Source: Apodemus sylvaticus
Taxonomy: Eukaryota; Chordata; Mammalia; Rodentia; Muridae
Length of the DNA: 64,000 nucleotides
Direction of reading: 5' to 3'
Assembly: GCF_947179515.1 (NCBI RefSeq)
Contig: NC_067473.1
Location: forward strand, 100,033,782 to 100,097,781
The notes below the pieces were generated by a model, which saw only the letters and a program-made list of their open reading frames with translations, had not been told where the DNA came from and did not search any database. Both the position numbers and the translations under genes were made by a program. Below, in pieces: positions 43,701 to 54,300 of this stretch (the first letter of the stretch is position 1; each line of letters opens with the position of its first letter).

Positions 43701-46435
43701 TGCACTTTGGTTAGTCTGGCTAAGGGTGTATCTATCTTGTTGATTTTCTCAAAGAACCAGCTCCTGGTTTTTTGATCCTTTGTATGGTTCTCTTTGTTTC
43801 TACTTGATTGATTTCAGCCCTGAGTTTAATAATTTCCTGTTGTCTACTCCTCCTGGGTAAATTAGCTTATTTTTTTCCTGGGCTTTCAGGTGTGTCCTTC
43901 AGCTGCTAGTATATGCTCTCTCCAGTATCCTTTTGGAGGCACTCAGGGCTGTGAATTTTCCTCTTAGCACTGTCTTCATTGTGTCCCATAAATTTGGGTC
44001 TGTTGTGCCTTCGTTTTCAATAAATTCTAAAACGGCTTTGACTTCTTTCTTTAATATATATATATATATTATATATTATATATTATATATTATATATTAT
44101 TATATATTATATAATTATATATATACATATATATATACATAATATATATATGTATACACACACACACATATATATATATATATTAAATCCAATTGGTCCA
44201 AAGCTTCTATCAGTTTCATTGTGTCCCTGTTTAGTTTCTGTTTTCCTGAACAGCCCATTGAGGAAAGTAGAGTGTTGAAGTCACCCATAATTATTTTGTT
44301 AGTTGCAATGTGTGCTTTGAGCTTTAGTAAAGTTTCTTTTATGATTGAGGATGCCCTTGCATTTGGAGCATAGATGTTCAGAATGGAGAGTACTTCTTGG
44401 TGGATTTTTCCTTTGACCAGTAAGTGTCCTTCTGTGTCTCTTTTGATGAATTTAGGTTGAAAGTCAATTTTATCTGATATTAGAATGGCTACTCCAGCTT
44501 GCTTCCTGAGACCATTTGCTTGTAAAATTGTTTTCCAGCGTTTTACTCTGAGGTAGTGTTTGTCTTTGACACTGAGGTGTGTTTCCTGTAAGCAACAAAA
44601 TGTAGGGTCCTGTTTATGTATCCAGTCTGTTACTCTATGTCTTTTTATTGGGGAATTGAGTCCATTGATGTTAAGAGAAATGAATAGTGATTATTACTTC
44701 CTATTATTTTTGATGTGATTTTTATGTTTGAGTGGTTATCTTCTTTTGGGTTTGATGAAAGGTTACTATCTTGTTTTTTTCAGGGTGTAGTTTCCCTCCT
44801 TGTGGTGGTGTTTTCCACCTATTATCCTTTGTAAAGCTGGGTTTGTTGAAAGATATTGTGTAAATTTGATTTTATCGTGGAATATCTTGGTTTCTCCATC
44901 TATGGTGATTGAGAGTTTTGCTGGGTATAGTAGCCTTGGCTGGCATTTGTCTTCTCTTAGAGTCTGCATCAGATCTGTCCCGGATCTTCTAGCTTTCATG
45001 ATCTCTGGTGAGAAGTCTGGTGTAATTCTGATAGGTCTTCCTTTATATGTTACTTGGCCTTTTTCTCTTACTGCTTTTAATATTCTTTCTTTGTTTAGTA
45101 CATTTGGGGTTTTAATTATTATGTGATGGGAGGTAATTGTGCTCTGGTCCAGTCTGTTTGGAGTTCTGTAGGCTTCTTGTGTGTCTCTCCTTGGGTTAGG
45201 GAAGTTTTCTTCCAGAATTTTGTTGAAGATATTTGTTGGCTCTTTAAGTTATAAATCTTCACTCTCATCTATACCTATAATCCTTAGGTTTTGTCTTCTC
45301 ATTATGTCGTGGATTTCCTGGATGTTTTGGGTTACAAGCTTTTTGCATTTTGCATTTTCTTTGACTGTTGAACCAATGCTTTCATGGTACCTTCTGCATC
45401 TGTGATTCTTTCTTCTCTCTCTTGTATTCTGTTATTGATATTTGCATCTATGACCCATGATTTCTTCCCAAGATTTTCTATCTTCAAAGTTGTCTCCCTT
45501 TGTGATTTCTTAGTTGTTTCTACTGTTTTTAGGTTGTGGATGGTTTTTCTCAGTTCCTTCACTTGTTTGTTTGTGTTTTCCTGTAATTCTTTAAGAGATT
45601 TTTGTGTTTCCTCTTTCATGGCACCTGCCTGTTGACCCAAGTTCTCCTGTATTTATGTAATTTTGTCATTTCCTCTTTATTAGCTTTTATCTGTTGACCC
45701 ATTTTCTCCTGAATTTCTTTAAATGATTTTTGCGTTTCCTTTGTAAGAGCTTCCACCTTTTGACTCATCTTCTCCTGTATTTCTTTAAGACATTTATTTA
45801 TGTCCTTCTTGTGATCCTCTAATATCATCATGATATGTGATGTTAAACCCAGATCTTGTTTTTCTGCGATGTTGGGGTATCCAGGACTTGCTGTTGTCAG
45901 ATAATTGGGGTCATATGCTGCCATAGTGCCTTGATTTCTGTTAGTAATGTTCCTATATTTGCCTTTTGCCATCTGGTTATCTCTGGCGTTAGTTGGTCCT
46001 ATTGTCACTGGCTGATGCTTGAGCCTCCTGTGAGTCTGTAAGGCTATTTCCACACCTCGGGATGACTGGGTTTCCCCTGGTACTGATTGTTGATGGACTT
46101 CTCTACTCTTGGGTGCCATTGGACCCCTGGTGGGCCTTGCTCCAAGCAATGTTCTACTCGGGTTGTCTCTATGTACCTGGTGTTGCCTGTCTGTTCCATC
46201 CGCAAGCAAAGATGGTGGATGCTGTTGGTACACTTTCCAAGTGCTGATCACTCTGCAGGGAAAACAGCACAGGACAGGGCTGGCACACAGACGGCCTACA
46301 GAGCTGCCCACCCCTTGGGTGCAGGCAGAAGCCTGGTGGGCTGTGTCCCGAGCAATGTTAAACTCGGGATATCTCTGTGTACCTGGTGTTTCCTGTCTGG
46401 TCCTTCAGGGAGCAGAAGATGGTGTATGCTGCCCA
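40791..46435 (-). mobile_element. Near-full-length L1, decayed and interrupted
   Basis: The 3' end is at 40795-40830 (T-rich, TTACATTCCAAATGATTTCC). The ORF2 C-terminus is recognisable from 41090, with RCWRGCGERGTLLHCWWGC near 41450 and RT sequence to about 43700. A (TA)n tract at about 44053-44185 replaces part of the endonuclease region; the N-terminal ORF2 resumes and starts near 44690. ORF1 is at about 45990-44760 (MAKGKYRNITNRNQGTMAAY), followed by 5' UTR-like sequence to about 46435. Many frameshifts. It is of a related but more diverged subfamily than the copy at 34011-40397. Confidence 0.88.
44053..44185. repeat. (TA)n/(TATATTA)n microsatellite inside L1 ORF2
   Basis: About 130 bp of TATATA, ATTATATATT and CACACATATATA units between ORF2 parts that are separated by a larger distance in complete copies. 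The site has therefore lost L1 sequence as well as gaining the repeat. Confidence 0.9.
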
Positions 46436-46439
46436 CCTT

Positions 46440-47015
46440 TTTGCTTTTTATAGGGTGCAGTTTCCCTCCTTTTGTTGATATTTTCTATCTATTATCCTTT
46501 GTAAAACTGGGTTTGTAGAAAGATATTGTATAAATTTGGTTTTGTCAAGGTATATTTTATTTTCTCTGTCTATGGTATTGAGAGTTGTGCTATCAATAGT
46601 AGCCTGGGATGTCAATTATGTTCTCTTAGGGTCTGTATGAAATCTGCCCAGGATCTGCTTGCTCTCATACATTCTGCTGAGAAGTCTGGTGTAATTCTGA
46701 TAGGTCTGCCTTTATATGTTACTTGACCTTTTTCCCTTACTGCTTTTAATATCCTTTCTTTGTTTAGTGCATTTTGTGTTTTAATTATCATGTGACAGGA
46801 GGAATTTCTTTCTGATCCAATCTATTTGGAGTTCTATAAGCCTCTTTTATGTTTATGGGCATCTCCCTCCTTAGGTTGAGGAAGTTTTCTTCTATACTTT
46901 TGGTAAAGATATTTACTGGCCCTTTAAGCTGGGAATCTTCACTTTCTTCTATACCTATTATCATTAGGATTGGTCATCTTATTGTGTTCTGGATTTCCTG
47001 CATGTTTTGGGTTAG
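46440..47015 (-). mobile_element. L1 ORF1 C-terminal piece, inverted part of a twin-primed L1
   Basis: Antisense ORF1 C-terminal region: GGGTGCAGTTTCCCTCC near 46455, TTATCCTTTGTAAAACTGGG, and the segment for RPNxxIIGIEESED near 46940. It abuts a plus-strand L1 3' half at 47019. An inverted 5' part joined to a 3' part is the typical product of twin priming. Confidence 0.82.
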
Positions 47016-47018
47016 GAG

Positions 47019-48125
47019 CTTTATGCTGGAAATCAGTTTGTCAGTTCCTCAGAAAATTGGGCATAATAATCTCAGAGGACCCTGCTATACAACTCCTGGG
47101 AATAGACCCAGAGGATTCTCAAGCATGGAATAAAGACACATGCTCCACTATATTAATAGCAGCCTTATTTATAATAGCCAGATGCTGAAAAGATCCCAGA
47201 TTCCCACAACAGAGGAATGGATACAGAAAATGTGACGTATTTTCACAATGGAATACTACTCAACTATTAAAAACAAAGATTTCATGAAATTCTTAGGCAA
47301 ATGGGTGGAAATGGAAAATATCATCCTGCATGAGGTAACCCAATCTCAGAAGAATACACATGGTATGCACTCACTGAAAAGTGCATATTAGCCCAGGAGC
47401 TTGGAATACCCAAGACACAATTCACAAATGAAATGAAGCTAAAGAAGAAGGAAGAACAAAGTATGGATACTCTGGTCCTTCATAGAAGGGGGAACAAAAT
47501 ACCCACAGAAGGAGATACAGAGACAAAGTGTGGAATAGAATCTGAGGGAAAGACCATGCAGAGACTACCCTACCTATGGATCCATCCCATATACAGTTAT
47601 AAAACCCAGACACTATTGTGGATACCCACAAGTGTTTGCTGACCACAGTCAGATATAGCTGTCATCTGGGAAGTTCTGCTAGTGCATGACAAATACAGAG
47701 GGGGACACTCTCAACTTGCCATTGAACTGAGCACAGGGTCCCCAATGGGGGAGCTAGAGAAAGGACCCAAGGAGCTGAAGGGGTTTGCAGCACTATAGGA
47801 GGAACAACAATATGAGCCACCCAGTACTCCCAGAGCTCCTAGGGACAAAACCATCAACCAAAGAGTACACATGGAGTTACCCATGACTCCAGACACAGAG
47901 GAAGTAGAGGATAGCCTTGTTAGACACCAAAGAGAAGACAGGCCCTTTATCCTGGGAAGGCTCAATGCTTCAGTATAGGGGAATACCCTGACAGGGAAGC
48001 AGAAGAGGGTTGAATGGGGAACAAGTGTAGGGGAGATGGGTTATGGGATTTGGGGGGGGGACCAGGAAAGGGGACAATATTTGAAATGTAAATAAAGAAT
48101 ATATATAATACAAAAATACAAAAAA
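47019..48125 (+). mobile_element. L1 3' end (ORF2 C-terminus and 3' UTR)
   Basis: ORF2 C-terminal coding relics: PAIQLLGIDPEDSQAWNKD near 47080, then IYTMEYY-like and HGMHSL-like sequence to about 47400. A long 3' UTR follows with CTAGAGAAAGGACCCAAGGA and TTTGAAATGTAAATAAAGAA, then an A-rich tail at about 48095-48130. It forms the non-inverted half of the twin-primed insertion. Confidence 0.9.
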
Positions 48126-48129
48126 AAGA

Positions 48130-48440
48130 AGAAAAGATATCTGCCACAACCAAGATTAGACTGCTTGTCATCGGATAGTGATCGAAATGGAAATTTCAGC
48201 TTGTATCTGTTTTGTCTTCACCTCAATTGTATAATTTATGGGGCCATAAGAACTTGTGGAAAGAAATTTTCTAGCAATCTTCTTGTTTTCCAAAGCTGGA
48301 TAACGGTAAATGTGAGTCCCAGCTTCTTTTGTGTTGTTAATAAGTAAAAGAAGTGATATGATATTTCCATTGTACATACACCAAACATCCTCTTTGCCCA
48401 CAAAATAAAAATAAATGTAAAAAAACAGATTTAAAATAAC
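48130..48440. other. Unidentified 0.3-kb segment
   Basis: A 77-codon minus-strand frame (48401-48168) reads MGKEDVWCMYNGNIISLLLL and later GTHIYRYPALENKKIARKF. The plus strand ends with an AATAAAAATAAATG / A-rich stretch near 48405-48426, which would fit a small plus-strand retrocopy. No family was recognised on either strand. Confidence 0.35.
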
Positions 48441-48445
48441 TTCTT

Positions 48446-48618
48446 ATAGCAGGGAAGTGATGTCGCATGCCTTTAATCCCAGCACTTGGGAGTTAGAGGC
48501 AGGCAGATCTCTGAGCTTGGGGCACCCGGGTCTACAAAGTGAGTTCCAGGACAGCCAGGGCTACACAGAGAAACTCTTTCTCAGAAAACAAAAAGTAAAT
48601 AAATAAATAAATAAATAA
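48446..48618 (+). mobile_element. B1 SINE
   Basis: GTGATGTCGCATGCCTTTAA, TCCCAGCACTTGGGAG, GAGGCAGGCAGATCTCTGAG, GTTCCAGGACAGCCAGGGCT and ACACAGAGAAACTC follow in the B1 order, ending in an AAAT-repeat tail. One segment (GCTTGGGGCACCCGGGTCTA) differs from standard B1. Confidence 0.93.
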
Positions 48619-48627
48619 TAACTTCTC

Positions 48628-50225
48628 ATGATGATGATAGAGGGTTTTAAGAACAACATAAATAACTCCCTTAAAGAAACACAGGAGAACACAGGTAAAA
48701 AGGTAGAAGGCTTTAAAAAGCAAACACAAAAATCCCTTAAAGAAATACATGAAAATACAACCAAACAGGTGAAGGAATTGAACAAAATCATCCAGCATCT
48801 AAAATTTGAAATGGAAACAACAAAGAAATCACAAGGGTAGAAAATCCTGGAGCTAGAAAACCAAGAAAAGATATCAGGGGTCATAGATGCAAGCATCACC
48901 AACAGAATACAAGAGATATAAGTGAGAATCTCAGGTGTAGAAGATACCATAGAAAACACTGACACAACAGTCAAAATGTAAAAAGCTCCTGACCCAAAAT
49001 ATCCAGGAAATCCAGGACACAATGAGAAGACCAAACCTAATGATAATAGTTATAGAAAAAAAGAAAAGATTCCCTACTTAAAGGGTCACTAAATGTCTTC
49101 AACAACATTTTAGAAGAAAACTTACCTAATCTAGTGAAAGAGATGCCCATGGACATACAAGAAGCCTACAAAACTCCAAATAGATTGGACCAGGTAAGAA
49201 ATTCCTCCTGTCACATAGCAATTAAAACACTAAATACACAAAGAAAGAATAATAAAAGCAGTAAGGAAAAATGTCAAGTAACATATAAAGACAGATCTAT
49301 CAGAATTACACCCGACTTCTCACCAGACACTATAAAAGCCAGATGATCCTAGGCATATGTCATGCAGACCCTAAGAGAACACAAATGCCAACCCAGGCTA
49401 CTATACCCAGCAAAACTCACAATTTTCATAGACGGAGAAAACAAGATATTCCATGACAAAAACAAATTTACACAATAACTTTCCACAAATCCAGCCCTAC
49501 AAAGGATAATAGATGGAAAATGCCCACACAAGGAGGGTAACAACACCCTAGAAAAAGCAAGAAAGTAATCTTCCATTAACAAACCAATAAGAAGACAGCC
49601 ACATAAACATAACTGCAGCTTTAACAACAATGATACAAGGAGGAAACAATCACTTTTCCTTAATATCTCTTAATATCAATGGGCCCAATTCCCCAATAAA
49701 AAGACATAGGCTAACAGACTGGATACGTAAACAGAATCCAATATTTTGATGCATACAAGAAAGTCACCTCAGTGACAAAGACAGTCAATACCTCAAAGTA
49801 AAAGAAGCCTGAAAAACAAATTTCCAAGCAAATGGTCCCAAGAAACAATCTGTAGTAGCCATTCTAATATCAGAAAAAAATGACTATGAACCAAAATTTA
49901 TCAAAATAGATAAAGCACACTTCATACTCATCAAAGGAAAAATCTACGAAGATGAACTCTCAATTCTGAACATCTATGCTCCAAATGCAAGGGCACTCAC
50001 ATTCATAAAAGAAAATTTACTTAAGCTCAAAACACACATTGTACCTCACACAATAATAGTGGAGATCTTCAACACCCTACTCTCATCAATAAACAGATCA
50101 TGGAAGCACAAACTAAACAGAGACACAGTGAAAATAACAGAAGTTATGGACCAAATGTATTTAACAGATATCTATAGAACATTTTATCCTAAAACAAAAG
50201 AATATACCTTCATTTAAGAACCTCA
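48628..50225 (+). mobile_element. Decayed L1: ORF1 middle to ORF2 endonuclease
   Basis: ORF1 coiled-coil units (MMMIEGFKNNINNSLKETQE, then KSLKEIHENTTKQVKELN), the RNA-binding part to about 49560, then the ORF2 start near 49640 (NNHFSLISLNINGPNSPIK-like) and the endonuclease part to about 50217. Frameshifts and stops throughout. The B1 at 48446-48618 lies exactly at its left edge. Confidence 0.85.
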
Positions 50226-50234
50226 TGGTGCCTT

Positions 50235-51415
50235 CTCAGTGTCTGTTCAGGTCCAATCTATTTGAAGATCTATAGGCTTCTTGTATGTCTATGAGTATCT
50301 CCTTCTTTAGGTTAGGGAAGTTATCTTCTATAATTATGTTGAAGATATTTACTGGTCCTTTAAGTTGGGAATCTTCCCTCTTTTATATCTATTATCCTTA
50401 GGTTTGGTCTTCTCATTGTGTCCTGGATTTCCCGGATGTTTTGGTCAGGAGCTTTTTGCATTTTCATTGACTGTTGTGTCAATGTATTCTTGGTATCTTC
50501 TGCACCTGAGATTCTCTCTTCTCTCTTATGTATTCTGTTGTTGATGCTTGCATCTATTACTCCTGATTTCTTTTCTAGGTTTTCTAGCTCCAGTGTTGTC
50601 TCCCTTTGTGACTTCTTTATTGTATCGACTTGACTTCCATTTTTAGATCCTGGATGGTTTTGTTCACTTCCTTCACCTCTTTGATTGTGTTTTCCAATAA
50701 TTCTTTAAGGGATTTTTATGTTTCCTCTTTAAGAGCTTCTACCTGTTTACCTGTATTTCTTTATGTATTTCATGTCCATCTTAAAGTCCTCTGTCAGCAT
50801 CATGGGAAGCTAATTTAAATCCAACTCTTGCTTTTCGGATATGTTGGGGTATCCAGGACTTGCTTTGGTGGGAGAACTGGGCTCTGATGTTGCCAAGTGG
50901 CCTTGGTTTCTATTGGTAGAGTTCTTGTACTTGCCTTTTCCCATCTGGTTATCTCTGATGTTAGGTGCACTTGCTGTCTCTGGCTGGAGTTTGTCTCTCC
51001 TGTGGGCCTGTATGCCTTCGTCAGCACTACAGGGAGATCAGCTCTATTCTGGCAAGATCTGTGGGTTGACGACTGTGGAATCGTTTGGCTCCTGGGTGCA
51101 TATGGCACCCAGAAGGATCCTATCGGAGATGCTCCAATGATTGTATTCTCTCTGTGTTTCTAGCCATTCCCCTCTGGACAGTTATTGGAGAAAAAGTGGA
51201 GATCTCACCTCCATGCCCAGAAGTTAAAACACTGCTGGGAGATCAGCTCTCTTCTAGTGGGCCATGCAAAGAGGGCTGTGGATCTGCCATGCTCCCTGGT
51301 GCAAATGGTGACCAGAAGCAAAAGTTTTCTCATATTATTACAGAACAAAATGGTAGGATAGAGAGGTAACAGTTACCTGGGCCTACACATTTTACCTAGG
51401 CCTTAACATTTGATC
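50235..51415 (-). mobile_element. L1 5' half in opposite orientation (ORF1 and 5' UTR)
   Basis: It starts with the antisense of the ORF1 RNA-binding region (CAGGTCCAATCTATTTG near 50248) and runs through the coiled coil to the ORF1 start near 50945. 5' UTR-like sequence continues to about 51415. It overlaps in content with the adjacent plus-strand L1 ORF1, so it comes from a different L1 copy. Confidence 0.82.
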
Positions 51416-51417
51416 TA

Positions 51418-51650
51418 GGTCTTTTTTTTTGTCTGGTTTTTTTTTTTTGTTTTCTTTTTATTATATATTTTCTTTGTTTGTATTACAAATGTTAGCCCCT
51501 TTCCTTGTTTCCCCTCAAAAAAAAAAAAAACCTATCCCAACCCCCTCCCCCTGTTCACCAACCCACAAACTTCTGCTTCCCTGTTCTGGCATTCCCCTAC
51601 ACTGGGGCATCGAGCCTTTACAGGACCAAGGGCCTCTTCTCACATTGTAG
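51418..51650 (-). mobile_element. L1 3' end, antisense, strongly truncated
   Basis: T-rich tract at 51422-51450 followed by TTATATATTTTCTTTGTTTG, TATTACAAATGTTAGCCCC and the pyrimidine-rich 3' UTR, ending at about 51650. Poly(A) end is on the left, so the element is on the minus strand. Confidence 0.85.
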
Positions 51651-51955
51651 TAGTGTTATGTGAAATCTAAATAACGTTAATGTAAATGTAACTTACTCTC
51701 ATGTTGTAAATAATGTCTAGGAGGCTTATTGCCTTCATTGGCTAACCTAAGCCTAGTCCTGGAAGATTCTAGCCACTGTATCAATCTAATCTAGGCCTAG
51801 AATGTTTTCAGCCTCTGAGACTCACTGCTGAATAAGTTTACCATTAATTATTCTTTCTGAATTCAAGATCACTATTTTTTTATCAGAAAGTGTGCTTAAT
51901 TACCTGATGAGAGACAGTTTGGTCCAAGAATGGCAGTTGGAGTCTGTGGAGTGAG
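51651..51955. other. Unassigned mid-repetitive-like sequence
   Basis: Contains GGCTAACCTAAGCCTAGTCC and TCTAGGCCTAGAATG-type phrases that recall a rodent medium-reiteration repeat, seemingly the sequence into which the Fcf1 retrocopy inserted. The family is not certain. Confidence 0.35.
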
Positions 51956-51957
51956 AA

Positions 51958-52522
51958 TTAGAAGCAAGGACCTCAGTAATCATCTAGCATCTGCTAGATG
52001 TTGTACCTGAGGTTAGAAATGTACATGATAGTAATGCCAGTGATGTTCCAGATTCTTCATTTGAAGTCATAGTCAATTGTGGCCACAATGTAACACTTCT
52101 GCTAAGTTTCTCTCTGTACCAAGCAGTCATCAGCATTGGTTCCTTTCTTGAAGATTCTTGGTGCCACACTAAATTTATGTCCCATTTTCACAATTTCAAC
52201 CATAACACAATCAGTTATACAAGAGATACACTTGGCATATAGACCATCCATAATGGACTGCACTAAGTCCAGTTTGGCCTTAAAGAAAAAGTTGATGAAG
52301 TTGGTATCAACAAGGATGTAATAAGGTGGACCCAGCGGTATATTATACTGCAAGAACAAGCAGAAAGGAAGCTGGGGTACTACTCTTTCCTTCAGCATGC
52401 CCAGATCTGTTTTTTCTTTCTTCTTAGGCTTCAACCTATCCTTTTTTTTTGGGTCACTCATTTCTGAGACTAAACATTGGCTTCACAGTCACATGCTTCA
52501 TTGTTTTCTTCTGCCTCCACAT
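51958..52522 (-). pseudogene. Fcf1: Fcf1 processed pseudogene
   Basis: The minus strand resembles the coding sequence of FCF1, a PIN-domain protein of the small-subunit processome needed for 18S rRNA maturation. It starts at an ATG at 52522 (MWRQKKT), then SLRNE and an in-frame TGA near 52460. KDRLKPKKKEK, GPPYYILVDTNFINFF, DLVQSIMDGLYAKC, CITDCVMVEIVKMG and GTNADDCLVQRET follow. About nine to ten codons are missing before GTNADD compared with the parent. Downstream, a frameshift near 52100 precedes relics of the C-terminus (YISNLRYNI then TAG), ending at the TAA at 51958-51960. No introns, several stops: a dead retrocopy. Confidence 0.9.
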
Positions 52523-53160
52523 GTTCATGCCACACTGCTGTTTCTTTTGAAACCACTCACCCAAGATTTCTGTTTCAACTGAGTTGTTCTAGCTCAAACT
52601 CCTCTCTGAGATGACTTATTTATTCTGGCTTTTCTCTCAGCCTCTGAATTGCTCTGACAGGCTTCAAACTAACTCTAGCTATCGTTCCTAACCTTCCGAC
52701 TCCCTCTCAATCTCTTGCTTATTCAGTCTTTACCTGTGTCTAGCTTGTTCTCTCTTCAACCTGTCTCTGTAACATTCACCCAGTAAAACTGCATCCTTCT
52801 CTCTCTCTGTGATGTTCTGCTCTCCCTCTCAACTCTACTGCTCTCCATGAACTCTGCTGTATTCCTGCATTGTACTCTCTTCTTCCTATACTATCTGTCT
52901 CTTGTGAAGCTTCTCTTTCCTCTCTTTTCATGAGAGTTGGGCATATTCTATTCTATCAAATATTTCTGATTCATCACTTTTTCTACCACTCAATTAGACA
53001 TCACTTTCAAATATGGGTACTTCCTTCCACAAACTAATGTTACCTTTCTTGTTTGGGAATAAAGGTGCATAGTAAAAGTGTGTCTATATTCCAGTCAAAG
53101 GGATTAAAGATGTGTACTAAGGGCTGATTCATACCCCAAGTAAAAACAGGTTCAAATAAC
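52523..53160. other. Pyrimidine-rich unassigned sequence
   Basis: CT-rich sequence continuous in style with the segment left of the Fcf1 retrocopy (for example TTGCTCTGACAGGCTTCAAA and GGGATTAAAGATGTGTACTA). It may be the rest of the same interrupted rodent repeat. No gene seen. Confidence 0.35.
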
Positions 53161-53620
53161 TTCTAATAGGATCTGATGGCAAAGATCAATAAGACAAGTA
53201 ACAGCTCAATCTTGAAAGAATGTGGAATAAAAGGAACACTCATACATTCCTACTGGGAATTAAAGTTCATCCAGCCACTATGGAAAACAGAGATCCTCAG
53301 AAAGTAATCTAGCTCAATATCTAGCTACACGACTCTTGGGCATATAGCCAAAGATTACTCCATCCTACCACAGAGACACTTGATCATCCATGTTCACTGC
53401 TGTTCTGTTTATACTAGCATAAATAGAAACAACCTAGATGTTCCTCAACAGAAGAATGGATAAAGAACACACATGTGCGCATACAATAACAACATGATAT
53501 TTGCAAGCAAACAATAGAAAAACCCTCCTGAATGAGGAATCCTGAAGTCAGAAAGATGAATATGAAATATATTCTTTTATATGTGGATATTAGCTGAGAA
53601 GTCAATGATAAGCAACGTAC
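53161..53620 (+). mobile_element. Old L1 ORF2 3'-part
   Basis: Diverged plus-strand L1 phrases: AAGAATGTGGAATAAAAGGA, ATTCCTACTGGGAAT, GGAAAACAGAGATCCTCAG, CTAGCTACACGACTCTTGGG, CAACCTAGATGTTCCTCAAC and AGAAGAATGGATAAAGAA. They follow the order expected at the end of ORF2. An ancient subfamily without open frame. Confidence 0.75.
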
Positions 53621-53624
53621 AATC

Positions 53625-54300
53625 TGTTGGGGTTCAGGAATGTCTACACCAACCATACAAACACCAATCTCAGTTAAGCAAGAAGAGTTTATTGAATTGA
53701 ATGGCCTTAATAGTGGTCAGACAAGGGACATAGTTCAGAACTGAGTCTGAAACTATGACATCAAACATTTATCAGGGCGGGTTTTTTATAGGAAAAAAAA
53801 TTCAAAAGTTTAAAAGGCTCCAGCCGAATATGTAGGCAAAGGATGGTGTTATCAGATGACAATGGAAGGAGAGGCCATTGGTTTTATGAAGGCTCGATGG
53901 CCTAGAGTAGGGGAATTCTAGGACAGAGAAGCGGGAATGAGTGGGTTGGTGAAGAGGGGGGATGGGGAATGGAATAGGGGGTGTTTTGGGGGGGAGTGAG
54001 GAAAGAGGATAATACTTGAAATATAAATAAAGAAAATATCTAATAAAAATAGATTGATACCAACAAGAAAAAGAAGGTTAAAAGGCAAGAAGGGGAGTAA
54101 TATTACATTTTGGCTTACTAGACAAAATTTTATCACCTAACCTGTTAGCTGATTGGTGCTGAGTAAGGTAAGGGGGTGGTGAATGGGGGGGTGAAGAGGG
54201 GAATTTAAGAAAATTGACATAACAGAGAATGATTGATTCAGCCATAACTTTTTGGCTTATCAATAACATTCTTCAGTGTCAGCAGTGGATAATTACTTCT
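53625..54300 (-). mobile_element. Putative LTR interrupted by an L1 tail
   Basis: On the minus strand there is a TATAAAAAACCC box (about 53790), an AATAAACTC signal (about 53690) and an end at CCCCAACA (53628-53635), a layout typical of an LTR. The left part of the LTR in that orientation would lie beyond the L1 insertion, to about 54300. The subfamily and outer limit are not certain. Confidence 0.5.
53819..54077 (+). mobile_element. 5'-truncated L1 3' end with target-site duplication
   Basis: L1 3' UTR starting CTCCAGCCGAATATG, then GGAGAGGCCATTGG, GTAGGGGAATTCTAGG, a polypurine block and TTGAAATATAAATAAAGAAA with an A-rich tail. It is flanked by TTAAAAGGC at 53810-53818 and 54078-54086, a perfect 9-bp direct repeat expected of target-primed insertion. 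Confidence 0.9.
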
